Assembly (NCBI RefSeq): GCF_001767295.1
Contig: NZ_CP014944.1
Span: 248,001-312,000, forward strand
Length of the DNA stretch: 64,000 nt
Direction: 5' to 3'
Source: Colwellia sp. PAMC 20917
Lineage (GTDB): Bacteria > Pseudomonadota > Gammaproteobacteria > Enterobacterales > Alteromonadaceae
This document shows positions 14,597 to 23,360 of this stretch, one piece after another. The notes beneath the pieces were generated by a model. It was not told the DNA's origin. It worked only from the letters and a program-made list of their open reading frames with translations, and searched no databases. The translations under genes were made by a program, and so were the position numbers. Numbering within the stretch: position 1 is the stretch's first letter; each line of letters begins with the position of its first letter.

Positions 14597-15583
14597 TTAT
14601 AAATCCTTGTTTATGCCAGAACACTCTTTTATCATTCTTTCTTTAGCGTCCATATAGCCTTTAGTACTGAATACAATAGTGTGCTTGTCATTCGATACAA
14701 TTATTTTGTTGGAGTTGAGGTATTCAGTAATATTAGCTAATGGTATTTGCAATTCATAATTATCATCAAATTCGCCTTCTAAAAAAACAAATTCGTGTTC
14801 AACACCGTTAACACTGAGGTTAATTTTACCTTTACTATTATATTCTAGCCCAAGGTTTTGTATCGTTTTCCCCGCTAAACTTAAATAATGTGTATTAACC
14901 GAATCATTGTATGTTCCAACAGAACAATAAAAATATAGATTAGAGCTGTAATCAGAACTAAACGTATGAATTGTGTTCCTAAAATGCCCATCGCCTTTTC
15001 TTTTTGAGAACATAAAGTCGTTAAAAACCTTAAAACTACCGCCTTGACGTGTAATATTTCTAGTTTTATATAATGCATTAGTGGCTTCAGCTATGCAGCT
15101 ACCAGTAAAGTATGATTCACTTTTATTCATAAACTTCTCTTTTTGAGCCACGCATGGATCATAACATTCATTTACTATAGCTTTTGATAGTGAACCAACT
15201 TCGCTAATACCATCATCGAACTCAATTGCGCTTTTGGTTATGCAGCTTGAGGATTTGTTTAATATAGATAACCTCTGAATATCAGAGAGTTTACTTATGC
15301 AAGAGAAGTAGACGCTACCTTTAGGGTAATTTCCTAGTATATAAGGGCCGGGATTGGTTTTAGTAGATATAACATCTATTTGTTCATTCCTAATATTGCA
15401 GAAATGTACAGCTATTTTCTCAGCCTCCTGAACTAAAGGTAAATTATTTAATGGAAAAGTACCTTCCTCTCTTTCTACTAAATAGGTGTTTTTTGAAACC
15501 AGAGTTGGACCATAAGTTTTAGTGGCCGAACAGCCCATTAGTAAAAAATTTCCAAATAAAAATAGTAAAACTAAATTGCGCAT
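14597..15583 (-). CDS. Hypothetical lipoprotein, 328 aa
   Basis: The N-terminus MRNLVLLFLFGNFLLMGCSAT is a lipoprotein signal with the lipobox LMGC, so the mature protein should be lipid-anchored at Cys18. The rest has several Cys residues (VHFCNIR, FSCISK, SSCITK, NECYDPC, GSCIAE), which suggests disulfides in the periplasm. No domain is recognised. A ribosome-binding site is not strong. It is separated by 140 bp from the downstream exported protein on the same strand and may be cotranscribed with it. Confidence 0.65.
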   Translation of the reverse strand: MRNLVLLFLFGNFLLMGCSATKTYGPTLVSKNTYLVEREEGTFPLNNLPLVQEAEKIAVHFCNIRNEQIDVISTKTNPGPYILGNYPKGSVYFSCISKLSDIQRLSILNKSSSCITKSAIEFDDGISEVGSLSKAIVNECYDPCVAQKEKFMNKSESYFTGSCIAEATNALYKTRNITRQGGSFKVFNDFMFSKRKGDGHFRNTIHTFSSDYSSNLYFYCSVGTYNDSVNTHYLSLAGKTIQNLGLEYNSKGKINLSVNGVEHEFVFLEGEFDDNYELQIPLANITEYLNSNKIIVSNDKHTIVFSTKGYMDAKERMIKECSGINKDL

Positions 15584-15754
15584 ATAAATCTCACGAGTGA
15601 TTGCTTTGTAAAATCTATCTTCTTGACCATTTTTATGGCACCACTACATAACGCATTGCCTGAATAAATGAATATTTTAAGGTTAGTGAATTGGAAAATA
15701 GAATAAAAATAGCAAGATACAGTTGAATTATATCTTGCTATCAAAAAAAGTAAC

Positions 15755-16336
15755 TTAAAAGTGAGCTTTGATATCAATAGTTAATAAATTTGCATCATCT
15801 GCAATTTGATACCCTGCGCCAATTGAAACTGTTTCGTTCAGGTAAAAAGCAGCAGCTATACCAAAAGCTGTTTCAGATTCACCATCTAGACTATCGCGGG
15901 TTGCTTGAACAACGACTTCAAAATTATCAGACAACATTGATTTTACGCCAGCACCTAAAGAGTATCCATTTTCATCCTCAGAGGTATTGTCATATTCTAT
16001 CTCTGCATTTAAGTAAGAAACTTGACCGAATAAGTCAGTGGTTTCATTAAGGCCGTGACGAATACCTAAACCCAAATTCCAGGTTGATAGATCTATATCT
16101 TCATCATAAACTTCTTCTGAAACTAAGCGATATTTTCCGTGAAAATATACATTATCATTGATTAACTTTGAGCCTAAAAAGGTGAAGCCTGTTGGTTCAA
16201 AATCAGAATCCTTGATGTCAACGCTAACATAGCCCACACCAATGTTGTTCCAACTTGGAGATTTGGCCATTGATAATGTAGATACTGTCAGTGTTGTAAA
16301 AAGAAGAGTGGTTAAAGCTAAAGATTTGTTTTTCAT
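15755..16336 (-). CDS. Outer-membrane beta-barrel protein
   Basis: I choose the start at 16336 (MKNKSLALTTLL) because an AAGGAA site precedes it and a Sec signal peptide follows directly (cleavage near SMA-KS); a longer frame extends upstream to 16531 but adds a sequence that is not protein-like. The mature part of about 170 residues consists of alternating polar and aromatic stretches (GVGYVSVDI, NLGLGIRHGL, YSLGAGVKSML) and ends in a C-terminal Phe, the usual sign of an eight-stranded outer-membrane barrel. The exact family and ligand are unknown. Confidence 0.7.
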   Translation of the reverse strand: MKNKSLALTTLLFTTLTVSTLSMAKSPSWNNIGVGYVSVDIKDSDFEPTGFTFLGSKLINDNVYFHGKYRLVSEEVYDEDIDLSTWNLGLGIRHGLNETTDLFGQVSYLNAEIEYDNTSEDENGYSLGAGVKSMLSDNFEVVVQATRDSLDGESETAFGIAAAFYLNETVSIGAGYQIADDANLLTIDIKAHF

Positions 16337-16764
16337 TAAAAATTCCTTGTAGTGTTTAATGCAGGCATGAGCAAAGCTTTTAGCTTCCATGCCAGCACTA
16401 AATTTAACAGATCGCAGCCTCATTGCAAAGAGAACTTTTGGTTTAATTAGTAAAGACAACACGTTATGTGTAGTCAGGTGTAATAGATAAGCATATAACT
16501 TTCTTGATTCACAAAAAGATATCGTGCCCAATTCAATTACATATTGTCATGCTTCAACAAAATTGGGAGGCATAGTATATTTTGGTTGTTTTCTTAATGA
16601 CCACTTAAACCCACAAAATAAAGTTAGCTTTAACCTATTTATGATGAATGACCATATTGGTGGCTAAGCGCACTATTTATTGCGGATAATTCAAGGCGAA
16701 ATTAGGTCTTCTGTGTGGCATGACCTGAACTGAATTGATGATTACTCTACTTCCGCTTTTGGCT
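16337..16764. other. Intergenic DNA upstream of the barrel gene
   Basis: About 430 bp with no supported gene. The minus-strand frame continuing upstream of the barrel start lacks a ribosome-binding site and gives poor protein-like sequence. The region should hold the promoter of the barrel gene. It ends at the second MITE-like repeat. Confidence 0.5.
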
Positions 16765-16921
16765 CAGCCTGTGTGAAACTCCCGAAGGAAAACTTTTATG
16801 CAACGCTACGTAAATTAATAGGTAGCTTTACATCAAATATAATACAGAATTTAATCTAAAGAGCTTTTTTCCGTTGGTTTTAACCAATTACTCAAGTTTG
16901 AAATAGTTTTTACACAGGCTG
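16765..16921. mobile_element. MITE-like repeat, copy 2
   Basis: A 157-bp unit with inverted ends CAGCCTGTG at 16765-16773 and CACAGGCTG at 16913-16921, aligned along its length with copy 1 and sharing the 23-bp identical core (16794-16816). Compared with copy 1, the third-to-fourth end bases change from GG to GC in one arm and correspondingly in the other, so the pairing of the two ends is kept. A GGCT flanks both ends. The two copies are diverged, which implies that they are not recent. Confidence 0.7.
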
Positions 16922-16931
16922 GGCTAAGAGC

Positions 16932-16994
16932 CAAAGAATTAATTCAGTCACTCAAGGCTTCCGCTTAGTACTCCTTGACTGAACTAAATCTTTG
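16932..16994. repeat. 19-bp imperfect inverted repeat beside MITE copy 2
   Basis: Arms at 16932-16950 and 16976-16994 match at 17 of 19 positions around a 25-nt loop. Inside, TCAAGG and CCTTGA give an alternative pairing. No T run follows. It starts 11 bp after the MITE-like unit. It may be a second small palindromic element or an integrase-related site. Confidence 0.6.
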
Positions 16995-17043
16995 AGCCTA
17001 TAATTTTTCGTGGGATGCTTTATCCCTCGTAATTTAGACACTG

Positions 17044-17089
17044 AAAAAAAATAAAACCCTCATTACGCCACTAATTTACTGGTGTAATG
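17044..17089 (-). terminator. Terminator of the P4-type integrase gene
   Basis: The stem CATTACGCCA/TGGTGTAATG at 17061-17089 is followed on the minus strand by TTTTATTTTTTTT. It lies about 87 bp after the integrase stop codon. Confidence 0.75.
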
Positions 17090-17175
17090 AAAGTATTAAT
17101 TTTAACTGTTCCGTTAATTAAGTATCTCCTGTCCATAGACGTAACTTAACGCTGCTTTTTAATTTTCAGTCTAAA

Positions 17176-18366
17176 TCAAAATGAAATTAAATCACTAACC
17201 GTCTGCCCTACCAACCTTTGCCGTTGCTCCGACACCTTAGAATATCTTTGCGAACTGGCAATATTGGCGTGGCCTAGCTGGATCATGACATCATACAAAT
17301 CTCGACCGCTTGAAATTAAGGCGGTAGCCACGCTGTGGCGGCACGTATGAAAACAAACTTCTTTACGATTTATCCCCGCTTTCTTAAGTACTACATCGTA
17401 AGCCCACCTTGGTTCTGAAATGTGCTTACCTGTGATCAAACTTGAAAATATATACGGGTTACTTTCACGTTTGGGTAATTCACAAATAAGCTTCATCATT
17501 TCGTCGCTAAGATAGATTTCTCGGCTTTTACCTGATTTTGTCATAGGAACATAGAGTTTTCGTTTACCTTTATCTAAATGCTTCCACTGCGCTGTCAGCA
17601 ATTCCATTTTACGCACACCAGAATACAGAAGTAGAGCAATAAACCGACCAGCAAATGGATTCGGGTATTTAACAGCTTGCTGAATGATTTTTTTCATTTC
17701 TCCTACAGTGAAGTACCTTGTTCTTGTATTATCTTCCTTAAGCAATTTTATTTTGTTAGCCTGATTAATTTCAATAATCCCCCAAGCAATAGCTTGTTGC
17801 CCCATAGTTTTAAGCAAGGCTAATGTTCGATTACACGTTGATGGTGCAAATATTTTTGTGAAACCCTCACCGGATAACATATCCATTTGTAGGCGTTGTA
17901 CATCTAAAGCTGTTACTTCATCGTAATACTTATTACCGAAACGTTTACTGACATAATCTGTGTATCTTTGAAGATCATGCTTCCATGACCGTTTATTTTG
18001 TTTGATATAAGGTAAATAACTGTCATTGAAATAATCATTTAAGGTTGGCATTAACTTTTGATTTTCACGTTCTTGCTTAGGGTCAACACCTGATGCAACT
18101 TGCGTTAAGTGTTTTCTAGCTATACTACGGGCATCGTTAACATTGATATCTGGAAATTTGCCGATTGTTAATGAGCGTTTTTTAGATTTTATCTGATAGC
18201 GAACTAAATACCTTTTGCTTCCTGTCTTACCAACTAATAGCTTAAGGTTTGATATTTCAGTATCAGTATATTCTTGATCAGTTGATCTAGAATCAATGTC
18301 ATTAGCAGGTAAAGCTTTTAGTTTTGAATTTGTAAACTTGAATCGAGTTTGGTTATGTACTGGCAT
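17176..18366 (-). CDS. P4-type tyrosine integrase next to tRNA-Leu
   Basis: A 396-aa integrase with an N-terminal DUF4102-like arm-binding domain (residues 1-100, KRSLTIGKFPDINVNDAR), a core-binding domain at about 105-205 and a catalytic domain with all residues: R252 (SGVRKMELL), K277 (TKSGKSR), H340-x-x-R343 (HTCRH), H366 (LGHANI) and nucleophile Y375 (SQRYSK). This class inserts genomic islands at the 3' ends of tRNA genes. It lies 418 bp from the 3' end of tRNA-Leu(UAA), so that tRNA gene is the probable attachment site. It is the second recombinase in the accessory region; whether both serve one element is open. Confidence 0.92.
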   Translation of the reverse strand: MPVHNQTRFKFTNSKLKALPANDIDSRSTDQEYTDTEISNLKLLVGKTGSKRYLVRYQIKSKKRSLTIGKFPDINVNDARSIARKHLTQVASGVDPKQERENQKLMPTLNDYFNDSYLPYIKQNKRSWKHDLQRYTDYVSKRFGNKYYDEVTALDVQRLQMDMLSGEGFTKIFAPSTCNRTLALLKTMGQQAIAWGIIEINQANKIKLLKEDNTRTRYFTVGEMKKIIQQAVKYPNPFAGRFIALLLYSGVRKMELLTAQWKHLDKGKRKLYVPMTKSGKSREIYLSDEMMKLICELPKRESNPYIFSSLITGKHISEPRWAYDVVLKKAGINRKEVCFHTCRHSVATALISSGRDLYDVMIQLGHANIASSQRYSKVSEQRQRLVGQTVSDLISF

Positions 18367-18784
18367 TATTAAATTCTCCGCGATTATTTAATGGATCCAA
18401 TAATTTAATATATGCTCAGAGTTTATTTACTTTCGGACATAGTTCAGTGTATTTAAACCGGATATAGACCATAGGGAATGGTACTTAACACTACGAGTAG
18501 ATTGTTTTAATAACGAAATGAATAGCAATTTTTTAATAATAAGTGCCTGCGTATAGACAGGAAACTGAATTGTAAGATTAGATGGACAGTATCGCGACAG
18601 GAAATTGCTAGGGTTATGTACGTAAAATTAAGTTTTATATGTTAAATGTAGTAGTGTTTCGATGCGTATAAAGTTAATAAAAAGCTAAAATAAGGACGAA
18701 TAATTGATTATTTTCAATGAAGATGAAACTGAGTGATTTGTGGTATAACTTATTGATTAACAGAGGATATACAGAATAAAAAGG
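18367..18784. other. Integrase-tRNA gap, candidate attachment region
   Basis: No gene is visible. The gap lies between the integrase start and the 3' end of tRNA-Leu, where the right attachment site of a tRNA-targeted island should be. Two similar short direct repeats, GACAGGAAACTG near 18557 and GACAGGAAATTG near 18596, could be integrase arm-type sites, and a related CCTGTCC occurs near 17130. This is inference from position. Confidence 0.4.
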
Positions 18785-18870
18785 TGGTACCCGGAGACGG
18801 ACTTGAACCGTCACACTCTAAGAGCGAGGGATTTTAAATCCCTTGTGTCTACCAATTCCACCACCCGGGC
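18785..18870 (-). tRNA. tRNA-Leu(UAA), copy nearest the element
   Basis: An 86-nt tRNA gene including an encoded CCA. The anticodon loop TTTAAAA gives anticodon UAA, and the long variable arm is that of leucine tRNA. It differs from the other two copies by A instead of T (plus strand) in the variable arm. Its 3' end faces the P4-type integrase, so it is the likely insertion target. It corresponds in position to leuZ of enterobacteria. Confidence 0.95.
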
Positions 18871-19146
18871 ATCGGATAATTCTTTTTAAAGTAGAGATTG
18901 GCTCCCTACTAACTCTTAACTTACTAAGAGATTTAACTAATTAAATTCTTTAACTTATCTACACATTAAATTTAAACAACTAACGAGACGCTACATCTTT
19001 TGTTGTCAGCTAAATCACAACATCTTAGCTATATTTATTGTATAAATATATGCATTATAAATGTGATGTAAATTAATTACATACATTATTGATACAGGTT
19101 TAATTACTACTATTTAAATTACTGAACAGAAAGTACAGTATAAAGG

Positions 19147-19232
19147 TGGTACCCGGAGACGGACTTGAACCGTCACACTCTATGAGCGAGGGATTTTAAA
19201 TCCCTTGTGTCTACCAATTCCACCACCCGGGC
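19147..19232 (-). tRNA. tRNA-Leu(UAA), second copy
   Basis: An 86-nt gene with encoded CCA and anticodon UAA, nearly identical to the 18785 copy. The 60-bp 5'-flanking DNA is also nearly the same, showing duplication of gene plus spacer. Confidence 0.95.
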
Positions 19233-19321
19233 ATCGGATAATTCTTTTTAAAGTAGAGATTGGCTCCCTACTAACTCTTAATTACTAAGAGATTCCTACT
19301 ATCTAGCTTAACACTAAATAT

Positions 19322-19397
19322 TGGAGCGGCTAACGAGACTCGAACTCGTGACATTCACGTTGGCAACGTGATGCTCTACCAGCTGAGCTACAGCCGC
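19322..19397 (-). tRNA. tRNA-Gly(GCC)
   Basis: A 76-nt gene with encoded CCA. The anticodon stem-loop CACGTTGCCAACGTG gives anticodon GCC. Confidence 0.95.
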
Positions 19398-19455
19398 TTC
19401 GTAGATTAAGTAATATAATATCATTACTTAAGGTTTTCTTTTCTTTAATAAAATT

Positions 19456-19531
19456 TGGAGCGGCTAACGAGACTCGAACTCGTGACATTCACGTTGGCAA
19501 CGTGATGCTCTACCAGCTGAGCTACAGCCGC
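19456..19531 (-). tRNA. tRNA-Gly(GCC), second copy
   Basis: A 76-nt gene identical in reading to the 19322 copy, in tandem 58 bp away. Confidence 0.95.
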
Positions 19532-19623
19532 TTCGTAACTTGTTATTACAAACAAGGTTTAAATTTTATCTGCATGCGCCAACACACACCATCTAACTAT
19601 CCACTTTACTTCATTAAAAGAAG

Positions 19624-19709
19624 TGGTACCCGGAGACGGACTTGAACCGTCACACTCTATGAGCGAGGGATTTTAAATCCCTTGTGTCTACCAATTCCAC
19701 CACCCGGGC
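19624..19709 (-). tRNA. tRNA-Leu(UAA), third copy
   Basis: An 86-nt gene with encoded CCA and anticodon UAA. Its upstream flank is a more diverged version of the spacer seen at the other two leucine copies, so this is probably the ancestral position of the gly-cys-leu order. Confidence 0.95.
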
Positions 19710-19802
19710 ATCGGATAATTATTTTTTATAGTAGTGATTGGTTCCCTACTTCTTAGTATTTAAACTAAGTCCTTCATACATCCAACACTTATAAATAAGT
19801 AA

Positions 19803-19876
19803 TGGAGGCGGGTCCCGGAGTCGAACCGAGGTCCACGGATTTGCAATCCGCTGCATAGCCATTCTGCCAACCCGCC
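19803..19876 (-). tRNA. tRNA-Cys(GCA)
   Basis: A 74-nt gene with encoded CCA. The anticodon stem-loop CGGATTGCAAATCCG gives anticodon GCA. Confidence 0.95.
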
Positions 19877-19925
19877 GAATCCTTTGAATAGATAACAATT
19901 AAAAAAAATCATTATAAATCAAACT

Positions 19926-20001
19926 TGGAGCGGCTAACGAGACTCGAACTCGTGACATTCACGTTGGCAACGTGATGCTCTACCAGCTGAGCTACAGCCG
20001 C
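19926..20001 (-). tRNA. tRNA-Gly(GCC), first gene of the cluster
   Basis: A 76-nt gene with encoded CCA and anticodon GCC. It is first after the cluster promoter, giving the transcribed order Gly-Cys-Leu-Gly-Gly-Leu-Leu. Confidence 0.95.
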
Positions 20002-20027
20002 TTCATCTGCTGACTCCCTGTCAACTT

Positions 20028-20062
20028 GGGACGCATTCTACATTGAAATTATTTGGAGTCAA
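20028..20062 (-). promoter_or_regulatory. Promoter of the tRNA cluster
   Basis: On the minus strand TTGACT (20057-20062) and TAGAAT (20035-20040) are separated by 16 bp and followed by a GC-rich GCGTCCC. This is a strong sigma-70 promoter with a stringent-type discriminator, placed about 30 bp before the first tRNA. Confidence 0.75.
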
Positions 20063-20138
20063 CAGTTTAATTTCAATTTTGTTTTGACTGCTCAAAAAGC
20101 GGCTAATTTGACGTTTTTTTAACTAAATATATCATTTT

Positions 20139-20726
20139 CTAGCTATTTTGTTTCGCTAACTCTGGCCAAGCTACTTTAAAATAGGCCAGCATTGACCAAA
20201 AAGTAAGCACTGTGGCTATCGCATAAAAGCTGTAAGCGATAAACATTAATATTTCATGTGGAAAATTAAACAGAATTAATGGAATATCATAATCAGGTTG
20301 CCAAATTAATCCCATAATACCTAGCATTTGCGCAGCTGTTTTATATTTTCCCATTTGAGAAACAGCAATTTCATCGCGTTTACCGCGTGAAGACATAAAT
20401 TCACGCAAGGCACTAATAAAAATTTCACGAGCAATCATTAATATTGCTGAAATTGAAATCCACCACAGTTGATAATCTTGAATAAGTAGCACTAAAGCAG
20501 CAACAACCATTAATTTATCAGCTACTGGGTCAATAAAGGCGCCAAATGCTGAAGATTGGTTTAATTTACGTGCTAGATAGCCATCAAGAGCATCACTAAT
20601 AGCAGCAAGCCAGAATACGGCAAATGCGCCGAAATGATTCCATGAGACTGGTAAATAAAATACCACTAAAAAAACAGGTATTAATACTATCCGAAACATG
20701 GTGATTTGATTTGGAATGGTCCACAT
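20139..20726 (-). CDS. pgsA: Phosphatidylglycerophosphate synthase
   Basis: A 195-aa inner-membrane enzyme that joins CDP-diacylglycerol and glycerol-3-phosphate to make phosphatidylglycerophosphate, the first committed step to phosphatidylglycerol and cardiolipin. The CDP-alcohol phosphotransferase signature DG-x2-AR-x8-G-x3-D-x3-D is complete (DALDGYLARKLNQSSAFGAF, then IDPVAD). Several hydrophobic segments give a multi-pass membrane protein of normal length. It lies downstream of uvrC on the same strand and upstream of the tRNA cluster, the same order as in Escherichia coli. Confidence 0.96.
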   Translation of the reverse strand: MWTIPNQITMFRIVLIPVFLVVFYLPVSWNHFGAFAVFWLAAISDALDGYLARKLNQSSAFGAFIDPVADKLMVVAALVLLIQDYQLWWISISAILMIAREIFISALREFMSSRGKRDEIAVSQMGKYKTAAQMLGIMGLIWQPDYDIPLILFNFPHEILMFIAYSFYAIATVLTFWSMLAYFKVAWPELAKQNS

Positions 20727-20861
20727 AAATTTATTTTACTACTAAAGCAACAAGCGTTACCGCATTCTACACATTACAGGCAGAGACGTAAATTTTTATC
20801 AAAAAATAGCAATAATAAGTGTAGACAACAAAGGTGGGTTTATTACAGGAAGACGTTTAAC

Positions 20862-22712
20862 TTATTTATCATGTAAGGCGTTATATATTGTATCGGCTAA
20901 AACAGCACTAATACCAGGCACCTTTTCTAGTATTGACCTATCGGCTTGCATAACTTCTTGGAGCCCGCCTAAATATTTTAATAAGGCTTGACGTTTTTTC
21001 GCGCCAATTCCTTCAATAGATTCCAGTGTCGATTTTTTGCTGGCTTTTTGACGCTTGGCTCGATGTCCTGTAATGGCAAAGCGATGTGATTCATCACGAA
21101 TATGCTGTACTAAGTGTAAAGCTGGTGAGGTCGATGGTAATGAAATTAGCTGATGACTACCTGCTAAGATTAGCGTTTCAAGTCCAGGCTTACGCCCTTC
21201 TCCTTTAGCGACACCAACTAATAGTGGGATTTTTTCTAAAGCGGTATCTGTTTGCCATTGAGCAAAAAATGCTTCTGCTTTTGATAATTGTCCTTTACCG
21301 CCATCAATAAAAACAATGTCAGGCATATTTTCCATGGTAGTCACTTTGCCATAACGTTTGTTAAGCGCAAACGCCATCGCCGCATAATCATCTCCCGGTG
21401 TAATGCCATAGACATTATAACGACGATAATCACTTTTTAAAGGCCCTTCTTGATTGAACACCACATTGGATGCCACGGTTTGTTGCCCCATGGTATGACT
21501 AATATCAAAACACTCAATTCGGTTAATGCCATTATCAAGTTCAAAAACTTCATTTAACGCCGAAAAACGTGCTTGCATTGAAGCTTTATGACTATTCTTA
21601 GTGACTAATGCATTTTGCGCATTGGTACAGGCCAACTTTAAATATTGGGCACGTTCGCTGCGAACACTCGTTGATATTTTAACATTGCGCTCAGCTTGCT
21701 CACTCAAAAGCTTAGTAAGCTCTTCAATGTGTTCAAAACTTTCACTGATCACTATTTCTTTAGGTATAGCAGCACTTTTCAAGTCTTGCCCTAAGTAATG
21801 CTGGCTTATAAAGGCTTGGTAAACGTCTGCTTGTTCCGTGTCAGCAGGAATACTAGGGAAATAGCTTTTGCTACCCAGTATCTTTTGATCACGTATAAAT
21901 AAAACGTGTACACAAACCTGTGATTTCTCAATATAGATACCGATAACATCAAGTTCAGCGACAATACCACTGACAAACTGTTGCTTTTGAACTTGTCGTA
22001 ATGTAGCGATTTGATCTCGGTACTTAGCAGCAGCCTCAAAGTCTAATGTGTGGCTAGCTTGTTCCATTTCAACCACTAAACTATCAATAACCGTTGAGCT
22101 TTTTCCTCGTAAAAATAGTTTAGCTAAGTCAACTTGTTGCTGGTAATCAACCGCTGATATTTTATCGACACAGGGTGCAGAGCAACGATTTAATTGATAC
22201 TGCAAACAAGGACGACTGCGCGCACGATAATAACTATCTTCACATTGACGAACCGGAAATAACTTTTGCATTAAACGAAGGCTTTCCCAAACAGCACCAA
22301 CAGTTGGATATGGACCAAAGTATTCTCCTTTAACTTTTTTACCGCCTCGGTGAACACCTAACTTAGGATGTTTATGGTCTGTTATTAGTAAATAGGGGTA
22401 AGACTTATCATCTCGTAATAAAATATTATATTTAGGGAGGTATTTTTTAATGTAGTTGTTTTCAAGAATTAACGCTTCGCCCTCAGTATGAGTAACGGTA
22501 ACGTCAATCGCCATAATATGGCTGACTAATACTTTGGTTTTGGTGCTGCCGACACCTTTACGAAAGTAACTGGCAAGGCGTTTTCTAAGCTGTTTAGCTT
22601 TTCCTACATAGATAACCGTTTGGTGTTTATCGTACATCCGATAAACACCCGCTTGCTCAGAAACGGAAGAAAGAAAAGCTTGGTGATCAAAAAGAGATTG
22701 AGAAATTGACAA
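20862..22712 (-). CDS. uvrC: Excinuclease ABC subunit C
   Basis: A 616-aa UvrC, which makes both incisions in nucleotide excision repair. The N-terminal GIY-YIG nuclease domain is visible (GVYRMYDK, VIYVGKAKQLRKRL). A UvrB-binding UVR motif follows near residue 210, then the RNase H-like C-terminal nuclease (IECFDISH, VFIDGGKGQL) and two helix-hairpin-helix motifs at the end (IEGIGAKKRQALL, VPGISAVLADTI). The start is TTG, 3 bp after the uvrY stop, so the pair is translationally linked. Confidence 0.96.
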   Translation of the reverse strand: MSISQSLFDHQAFLSSVSEQAGVYRMYDKHQTVIYVGKAKQLRKRLASYFRKGVGSTKTKVLVSHIMAIDVTVTHTEGEALILENNYIKKYLPKYNILLRDDKSYPYLLITDHKHPKLGVHRGGKKVKGEYFGPYPTVGAVWESLRLMQKLFPVRQCEDSYYRARSRPCLQYQLNRCSAPCVDKISAVDYQQQVDLAKLFLRGKSSTVIDSLVVEMEQASHTLDFEAAAKYRDQIATLRQVQKQQFVSGIVAELDVIGIYIEKSQVCVHVLFIRDQKILGSKSYFPSIPADTEQADVYQAFISQHYLGQDLKSAAIPKEIVISESFEHIEELTKLLSEQAERNVKISTSVRSERAQYLKLACTNAQNALVTKNSHKASMQARFSALNEVFELDNGINRIECFDISHTMGQQTVASNVVFNQEGPLKSDYRRYNVYGITPGDDYAAMAFALNKRYGKVTTMENMPDIVFIDGGKGQLSKAEAFFAQWQTDTALEKIPLLVGVAKGEGRKPGLETLILAGSHQLISLPSTSPALHLVQHIRDESHRFAITGHRAKRQKASKKSTLESIEGIGAKKRQALLKYLGGLQEVMQADRSILEKVPGISAVLADTIYNALHDK

Positions 22713-22715
22713 GGT

Positions 22716-23360
22716 TTATAATGTTTCTGTTTTGATCATACCATGACGAATAGCGAGATGAGTAAGTTCTACATCATTACCAACGTTTAACTTTTCAAAC
22801 ATTCTGTATCGGTAACTGTTAATCGTTTTAGTACTTAAAATGAGTTGTTCTGAAATATGGGGGACTTTTTCGCCACGGGTGATCATCAACATAATTTGAA
22901 GTTCACGTTCAGACAAGGTATTGAATGGATTTTCTTCATTCGATTTAAACTGACTTAATGCCATTTGTTGAGCAATATCTGGCGTAATGTAACGTTGACC
23001 ACTGTTTACTGCTCGAATGGCGTTAACCATTTCATCAGCACCAGCACCTTTAGTTAAATAACCTGCTGCGCCAATTTGCATGACCTTGGTAGGAATAGGG
23101 TCTTCTGAATACACCGTTAACACGATAACTTTTATGTCAGGTGAATAACGAATTATTTTTTTAGTCGCTTCTAAACCACCTATCCCCGGCATGTTCATGT
23201 CCATTAACACAACATCGGGTTGACTTTTACGACAAAATTGTACGGCTTCTTCTCCAGTTTCGGCCTCACCTATGACTTTAAGTCCTTTTACGTCGTCTAG
23301 AATTCTACGTATTCCTGTACGAACTAACTCATGATCATCGACCAATAAAACATTTATCAA
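22716..23360 (-). CDS. uvrY: Response regulator UvrY/GacA
   Basis: A 214-aa LuxR/FixJ-type response regulator. The receiver domain starts MINVLLVDDHELV, has the phospho-acceptor Asp in VVLMDMNMPG (about residue 54) and Lys in GYLTKGAG. The C-terminal HTH reads LSERELQIMLMI...STKTINSYRYRMFEKL. It should be the partner of the BarA/GacS sensor and activate Csr small RNAs that control carbon use and secondary functions. The start is TTG, with AAGGTG upstream. It is the first gene of uvrY-uvrC-(pgsA). Confidence 0.95.
   Translation of the reverse strand: MINVLLVDDHELVRTGIRRILDDVKGLKVIGEAETGEEAVQFCRKSQPDVVLMDMNMPGIGGLEATKKIIRYSPDIKVIVLTVYSEDPIPTKVMQIGAAGYLTKGAGADEMVNAIRAVNSGQRYITPDIAQQMALSQFKSNEENPFNTLSERELQIMLMITRGEKVPHISEQLILSTKTINSYRYRMFEKLNVGNDVELTHLAIRHGMIKTETL

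Noticed and set aside
15571-15777. Minus-strand 68-aa frame between lipoprotein and barrel genes
   Set aside because: It overlaps the ends of both genes and has no ribosome-binding site or recognisable feature.
1-18700. Left attachment repeat of the tRNA-Leu 3' end
   Set aside because: I scanned for TGGTACCCGGAGAC and shorter parts and saw none before 18785, so the left end is likely outside the window.
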